64,000 nt of DNA from Bryum argenteum (lineage: Eukaryota; Streptophyta; Bryopsida; Bryales; Bryaceae). The notes under the pieces were generated by a model. That model ran no database searches and had not been told where the DNA came from. It saw nothing but the letters and a program-made list of their open reading frames with translations. Where the stretch lies: assembly GCA_037043015.1 (NCBI GenBank), contig CM073326.1, positions 6,483,845-6,547,844 of the forward strand, read 5' to 3'. Of this stretch, positions 56,057 through 64,000 are shown piece after piece. Both the position numbers and the translations under genes were made by a program. Numbering within the stretch: position 1 is the first letter of the stretch; the number at the start of each line of letters is the position of its first letter.

Positions 56057-59000
56057 TTATCTAAGATATGTACACCTGAAAAAAGTCCATAAGCACAGTT
56101 ACTGGATGCTGAGTATGAACAGTTATATATAAGAAGACGATAATGTGGCAGAGTTTTATATCATACCTTGTCATGGAGTTCCTTGACCGCTTTGCAGAGG
56201 GGGGCTGATCGTCCTCTCTGACAGAAGCATTGTTGTCATAAGGCTGGGAGGAGGTTTCTGAACCTCCATTGGTGGTTGACATCCTGGATGCGTCTCCCTC
56301 CTGACTTTCCTGGTCGCCACGCTTCTCCACTGCCCAATGCTCTGGTGTGTTGCTCACTGATCCTGTGGAGTTGTAGTCGATGGCTCGTGATGTTGCACAT
56401 GGAAACAGCTGGAATTCACGTGGTGGCTGCCACTCACATATTCACTTTTCAGCACAATTTGTGGACCCCCCCCCATTCTCTCTTATTTTCAGTTTTTAGC
56501 ACTTTGAGACTGTTACAATCTTACAATTCAAAGCAGCGAGGTAACTTGTAGACTCAAACTTTCTAAGAAGTGATGTAAGTGTCAGCTTGCCGTGTTCATT
56601 CTTGTTTCATGAACAGAATCTACAGAATAAAAATATAAGTGAATTCATGAGATAGCGATGTACATGTTCATTCTTGTTTCATGAACAAATTACATGTAAA
56701 TTGTCATTACTAGAAAGCTGCAAGCTGAAGTATTTCTTCACTTTCTGACACAAGACGTTATTGTTACCTGCTGCTGCACGGCGATCGGGCGATCGAAGTA
56801 TGCTTTGATTGCAAGGTTTCGAAAAGTATCACGTCGCAGATTGGTCAACCTCTGCTGCTGATCTACTTCACACTGAAGCAATTGCTCTAGTTTCAGCTTG
56901 CCGCCATCTGGGTGATTTGCTGACATCTCCAGTTCCCTCTGCAGCTCACAAGATTCATTAATTCTGGCAAAAAGCATGAAAAAAAGCAAGAACAGTACAT
57001 CTTTTTCTACACTATCTGTGAGCCTCGATATTCGTTTGACGATTACCTCAAGTAGGCCAAGAGCAACAGCAGGCTCTGTTGTCTTCCACACTGGATGGTC
57101 AGGTAAAGCCGACGGTCCCCTGCCTGCCGATGGGTAAGGCAAGACATCAAGCTCTTTGTTCATACCCTTGAACTGCGACATCCCACATGATGAAAACTCC
57201 ATTATACCAACGACTTTTTGAACTTACATTGCATTTAAGTACCTAATATCTCCTCCTCCCGATAATCATACAAGCAATTCAATTTAGTGATTGTCGAATA
57301 TACTCTCAGAGGGATGTACGAGACTCACATAAGTGTGGAAGAGAGCCTCATCAGCCGAGCAGCGTCGTTGAGGGGCGAACGCTAACATCCGTTGCAGTAG
57401 GTCCAACGCATTGTCGTCCACTAAACCCGACAATTGCTTCAAGACATTTCCTGCCTGAAAAGCATGGGTGATTACAAATGTTCAAGATCTATGAAGCAAT
57501 ACAAAAGAGAGAAAATTTCTGAGTTAGGTCATAATGGTCTACGAGCCTCACCCTTCCGGGTACTTTTTTCAGGTAGGCTCGCCAATGTTCACCAGGGACA
57601 CTCTCGATGTCTTTCCAGCAAGGAGTGCCAATCACATCGAAAATTACATCCAACTGTAACATGAGATGTGAGTAGTCAGCTATTGATGCAATGTAGAGAG
57701 AACCTCGACAACAGTGATTTCATTGTAGAAGGCAAATTAAGCGTGAGACGAATCAGTATCATCTACTTGTACCTATTTATGAAGTACTCATAACATTATT
57801 TAAGATTCAATCTCACACAGTTTTCAGATGTAACAGATGGGGAGGTCTTCTAACATTTGGTTGCAGATCCCCTGACAGTTTTATGTTCAGGAATCCTAAT
57901 CTCATTAAAGACGAAATCAATATCAAGTCATTCGTATTAGCACCTGCTCGTGTAGCTCCGATGAAATGTCGTTGTTATACGACTCACCCCTTATTGGTGT
58001 AGTTGGCTCTCCGCTGAGAATCAATGCCACAGAATGAGCTAAATGGAACGAGCATATAGGATAGCTACATTTTAGACCTAGTAACTCCATAATCATAGCT
58101 TTAAAGGTGTTCTAATCTCATGTTCATTGAAGATTTAAGTGTCATTCTCGCTTTCATCCTCAGCCGTAAAATGGCTAAGCGTCTAAATTTCCATATGAAA
58201 TCCAATATGGGAACCTTTGAAGTCGGTATTTCAGTAGAAGAAAGAATCATATCCTACATATAATATGCTCCCGTAATCGAATATTAATAGAGAATGACTC
58301 GTACCGCACACCAAAAAGAGGTTTCATTACGAGACCACGATGTTGATAGTTTTGCCGCATCAGAAGCTCCTGAATCATTACACGAAAACGAGTAAATGGG
58401 GAATGGATGAAGATCAATTAACGGACAAGAACATTCACTGTAAATGTATCAGGGAGGAGGTCAAGCGTACCCAAAAGATGCAACCAACTGACCACCTGAA
58501 ACAAATCAATCAGGAGTGTCCGAAACAAGAAATGGTTTCAAACTGGTCGATGAAAAAAGCTTGAAAAGAATCGAGCGTACATGCAATGAAAGGCACGATG
58601 AAATTGAATGGTGGAAGTATTTGAGTGTCGAACTTACACATCAATTGCAGATGTGTATTGGCCTTGAGACATCACCACCTCAGGTGCACGGTGACTTGGA
58701 GTTACTACCTGCGCAGGCATTTGGAGTACCACCACTTTCATCGAGTTCACATAAATGAATATATGCAACTGGTATTTCTTCCTGTTTCTCATTCAATGGT
58801 GCCTGGAAGAAAACATGCTTCGTGTGTTATATTGTATAGAACGTATCCTTCTGTCACTTTACATACTGAAATGGGTGATTGGGGAGCACTTACTGTCTTG
58901 GTATATTGTCTGGTCAGAACAGGTCTCTTCCTTCGACCAGTAGCCGGTTTTGCATCTACACTAGTTGAAGGCTGAACCAAAAAACACAATATGAATTATA

Positions 59001-60230
59001 CAATCTCGACACCGAAAATGAAATATATAAACTGAATCCAGAATGCAACTTCCATAACTATCATGAACATGGTTGTTAGACCGATTCGCTGTTGCAAAGC
59101 TTTGATGACTATTACATTGAAAATGTATTGACTTCACTTGACGCCCGGGACATTGCTCACCTCTAGGGCTGAACGTGAAAGCCCAAAATCACATAATTTA
59201 ACTTGTAATTTTCCTGTCAGAAGTACGTTCTCAGACTTAATATCCCTGTCACAACAACATAAAGCAGGCCCACGTCTCAAAAGGATGCCGTGGGTGACCT
59301 CGAGCAGCATTCATTGTACATAAGTCCGGAAAGACTAAGTGACTGACCAGGTTTAGTACACTTTCTTGCTACGTATGATTCTTTTCAAGGGGAAGATGAT
59401 GCTCGTTTTCATAAACATGAAGCTAGGAGATAACATAACCTACTATTTCGAACACTTGCCTGTGCCACACATGGCAAGCATGCATGTAACGAACTGCAGA
59501 AAGCAGCTGCCAAATGAGAGTCCGAACTGTTTCGGCCGACATTGGCTCGTCTTGATGGTACATATCGCCACTAATGACACACACAAACAACTCAAGCATT
59601 GTTACTTCCCACATATCCTTCCTTTCAAGCTGATCACCATCCTAATATTACAATCAAAAGTAATGTAGACAATTCAAAGTCAAAGCAATCACATAGTACA
59701 AGATCTTACCATTCGGCAAATTCCGTAGCAATGTACAAGTCGGTTGCATCGGGCTTCTCCAAATTCGGCGATGTGAAAACGTCCGTCACTGCAAATACCT
59801 CTCCAATGTTCAGCATCAATGCATCTACTACGCTAAAAAGCATTATTGAATTTAAGAATATACCAATGAATATTCTTGTCGGTAAAGACGTTGATGAAGA
59901 GTTATAACAATATTGTCGGTAGCAAATGATAACATTCTTACATGAGATGATGTAGCGGCAGATGAGACGCCTCATAATGCAAACTTCCCGGAGGACACGT
60001 TTAGCCAGCATTTGGCAATAGAATACGTCTGGCACTCTCTGTTGAGCCATGTAAAGATGGATGTTAAAAAACGAAGAGCCTCGTGAAGACAGGCACTCTT
60101 TCACAAAAAAAGAAGGGACGAGTGTTCACCTTGAGTGCAACAATTTGGCCGAACTCTAAATCCATTGCACGACACACATCACCATATGATCCTGAACCAA
60201 CGTGGGCTTCTAACTTGTACCGAGGACCCA
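56057..60230 (-). CDS. MAPK-family (CMGC) protein kinase with atypical activation segment (5' exon not identified)
   Basis: The first recognisable exon is 60,230-60,130. It holds the Gly-rich loop VGSGSYGDVCRAMD and the ATP-binding Lys in IVALK. Then 60,039-59,942 (VPDVF..AKRVLREVCIMRRL), 59,788-59,710 (DLYIATEFAE), 59,570-59,460, 59,245-59,161 (RDIKSENVLL, KLCDFGLSRS), 58,971-58,894, 58,708-58,638 and several more. The APE and GxWSVGC region is read as RAPEVVMSQGQYTSAIDVWS and VGCIF. The C-lobe shows LDVIFDVIGTP and LDLLQRMLAFAPQRRCSADE. A Gln-rich tail (LLQCEVDQQQR) and a Ser/Asn-rich tail follow, with a likely stop at 56,057. The activation lip reads LTRQYTKTVVTPSHRAPEV. There is no TxY, and the usual TRWYRAPE is TPSHRAPE. 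Catalytic Lys, HRD and DFG are present. The start codon lies upstream of 60,230 and was not found. Confidence 0.75.
59458..59459 (-). other. GC-AG intron donor in the kinase gene
   Basis: The exon ending GTGTGGCACAG is followed by GCAAGTG. Joining to the next exon at 59,245 restores HRDIKSEN in frame, so the donor is GC rather than GT. GC donors are a known minority class. Confidence 0.7.
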
Positions 60231-60249
60231 CTGTACAGTACGTAAAAGA

Positions 60250-62670
60250 CAATTGAATAAGTCTCATGTAATAGAAACATCATCGTTTCAAAAGCATATC
60301 AAATGAGGCTGACATTTATGTCAATGAAGATGTGATAGGAAACATTCTTCAAAAATTAGTGCAACAGTAGTTTCCCATCAATTATTGACCGTTGAAATCA
60401 CTACCCATTTGATGTTTTCGAATGTCCTGACTAGGAAACTAGTGCGGATGTGAGATCTACAATTGTGAAGTGATCTCGAATGTGTCGATTACTGTACAAG
60501 AAAATTGCACGAGACTTCTTGGAGTTGGAGGGGGTTTATCGACACAATGTTGCAGGAAACAAAACTGTAAGGCAGATTTTTTGTAAGAAAGATCGATTTA
60601 GGAAGGTAAAGAGAGGTTTAAGAGTAATCTGACAGAAACGGGGGGTGATCAGTTTTGGGGAATTTCAGGGTGCGCATGCAGGCACCATTTCAGATCAAGC
60701 AAGAAGATGGTTCAAAGTGGGGTCGGAATTCAAGATGGATGAAGAGATTTACCAGACCAGAGCTGGCCGCAAACGACGTAGATGCCCTTCGAGACATCCA
60801 CACCCTCCACTTCGCTCCACCCCATCTCTCTTCGCGGAAAATAGAGAAGAAGAAAACTTCTTTTTTCGGTGAAAATTGATATGGTCCCTCTTCCACCGCG
60901 TTACGATCGCTGAGGGGCACCTCGTGGTGGACGAGGAAGCTCCATGAGCTCTGAATTGCTCTGCAAATGCGTGTGCACACACTCGTGCAGACAACGAAGC
61001 GCTGGTCCCGAAAGAGGACATCGTCGACCGGTGGTCGGAGAGAGTTTTGCATCCATGGGGTTTGGGGCGACCGTTGGATGGAGATGGAGACTGGTGGTTA
61101 GGCGAATGAAGTATCTGCAAAAAGTTGTATTCCGGAGAAGAATGTGCACTCCTATTGATGCCCGTCGTTGACATACCTGGGTAGGTGGTACTTACACCCG
61201 GACAGGGCAATGGGGCTATCGGTCCGCTGATGTTGTATTAGTATGAGAACCTGTCGGTGAGTTCCCAGGGTATCACCATTGTGAACCACCACTGACACCC
61301 GGCATGGGAATCGAGGGTATCAATCTTCCACAAGCCCATGGGCAACTGCTGGACTTTGTAAGGTAGAGGCACCTATTACCGATCAATTCAGCCCTTTTGG
61401 CTATTGAGGGGGTTCAAGTTTGGTTTGTGAAGAAATAGAAGTTATATGTACTAGTATTCATAAATTTTTTGGAATTTTTTGATACTATTCAATTGGTACA
61501 CTTTCTAAGTAAGAGGTTATCCATGAACATTTAGTTACCAATGTGACCTACAACATAAAGTGAAAATACATGGACAATGTTCACTTTGTATGAGCACATG
61601 TGAACACAATTACTCTGTAGAATGTGTAGACCATTGCTTTTAGATTCTCATTGCAAGTTTGATTATTTCCCCTAATTGCTAGCATCAAAATTTTAAGAAA
61701 CCCAGAACTACATAATTCTCATCCACACATGAATGACATTCATTGGCATGTGGCAATCCCCTTTTTAGCAAATATTGAAAAAAGAAAAATAGAGAAAAAA
61801 GAAACCTCTTAGGCTAGCTCCACCCTTCTCATGTGCATTAGTATTTCCTCAATCCCCTCCTCTTTAGAAATTCCCATACAGAGTTGTTGAAAAATGCGAC
61901 ATCATTATAAACCACGATTGGCAAATCTAGTACCGTGCCACCATAGCAAGTTCGGTCCTCAACAATCGAATTTTTTGTTTTTTTTGAAAAAGAGAGTTCA
62001 TTTGCGAGAAATAGATTGTTTTAAAATTTGCTCTTTTGCTTTTTTTAATATAATCTCCCAACTTTTGAATACCCTTTTCATGATATAATTCCCCAAGTTT
62101 TCGTTCCTGTTGGCTTGTAATTTACAATTTTTGTACGTTTTTTTTAAAAAAGAATTATTTACGAACAAACCTGCTATTCAAAAAGTTAGTTTTAGGGGCA
62201 CAATGAAAATGGGTGCTTCTACCTTAGTCGGATGGATGAAAAAGCTCAGGAGTTGCGTAAGGAGGAGACCAGCAATTGATATCCGCTACCAAGTTACCAA
62301 GATATTATCATCTATTGAGACGCGGATATCAGAGGGTATCAACCTTCATTGCTGTTTTCCTTAGGGTTCGTCTATAACGTAGTCATCTCTTCGTTTCCGG
62401 CAGGGTTGGGCTTTTAAGCAGCGGAGCCCCGCCTTTTGAGGACGTTTTTTTTGGTTCTTAGTTCGTCGTCGCACTACAGAGTATATTAATCTTGAAGAAT
62501 TTTCATTGATATCGCTCTTTAAAGGTATGGTGACACAACGGCATGCTTAGATTATGTTGAAATTCGTGGCGAGAGGAGGTATCGTCTGTTTTCCGTGTAG
62601 AGAAGAGAGAGACTAACCGATTTGCAATACTGTTCTCAGGTTCCCGTGGATTACTTTGGAGCATCGCAAA
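60250..62670. other. Kinase 5' region and intergenic DNA before the helicase
   Basis: 60,640-61,210 contains overlapping open frames on both strands and is probably kinase 5' UTR or an unrecognised first exon. Sequence at 61,365-61,390 (AGGTAGAGGCACCTATTACC) is a near-copy of 21,475. From 61,400 to 62,400 the DNA is AT-rich and gene-free. The final part is helicase promoter and 5' UTR. Confidence 0.4.

Positions 62671-64000
<1,330 letters not shown>

Noticed and set aside
60690..61210. Pro/Ser-rich minus-strand ORFs as a separate gene
   Set aside because: They overlap in several frames upstream of the kinase and look like GC-rich leader; a first kinase exon may hide here but cannot be fixed.

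Overview
The window looks like nuclear DNA of a plant. It has intron-rich genes with GT-AG junctions, a calmodulin with plant-type sequence, a SAUR auxin-responsive gene (a streptophyte family), a nuclear tRNA-Leu(CAA), and long AT-rich intergenic stretches full of repeats. A PAN2 deadenylase, a complete piggyBac transposase and a MAPK-like kinase with an aberrant activation segment are not typical of flowering plants. I therefore lean towards a non-seed streptophyte such as a bryophyte. That is inference; the species cannot be read from the window.

Layout. 1-4,270 (+): the 3' half of a PAN2 gene, then a decayed copy of a small gene family. I infer that this family encodes a TFIIS N-terminal-like domain; it is called 'TND cassette' here. 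4,330-9,720: an inverted-repeat arm, a 938-bp piggyBac-type non-autonomous element, a foldback MITE, and a SAUR gene that ends in the TND-cassette 3' sequence. 10,351-15,781: short TTAA-flanked elements and an intact TND gene. 16,012-21,335: a 5.3-kb piggyBac element with transposase and a second ORF. 22,811-24,078 (-): calmodulin, four exons. 24,480-34,160: inverted copies of the sequences at 1-6,370, including a second PAN2 3' half and a TND pseudogene. 35,745-42,200 (-): two more intact TND genes, a PAN2 pseudogene and a decamer minisatellite. 42,240-45,760: another inverted segment and more TTAA elements.

The right third is gene-dense and quiet: 26S proteasome subunit RPN5 (-), mitochondrial ribosomal protein uS15m (+), tRNA-Leu(CAA), a MAPK-family kinase (-), and the 5' part of a DDX5/DBP2-type DEAD-box helicase (+, cut by the window end). 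These are housekeeping genes without a shared pathway.

The left two thirds are organised by two mobile or duplicating systems. (1) A piggyBac family: one apparently complete element plus at least nine deletion derivatives or short relatives, which share TTAACCCC-type ends. (2) The TND cassette: five gene copies, a relic and a SAUR-associated tail, with GTTACTTTT-type tandem repeats 5' and a shared roughly 0.6-1 kb 3' tail. It travels with PAN2 fragments in both orientations. The least expected observations are the cassette architecture, the SAUR joined to its tail, and the PAN2-TND array.
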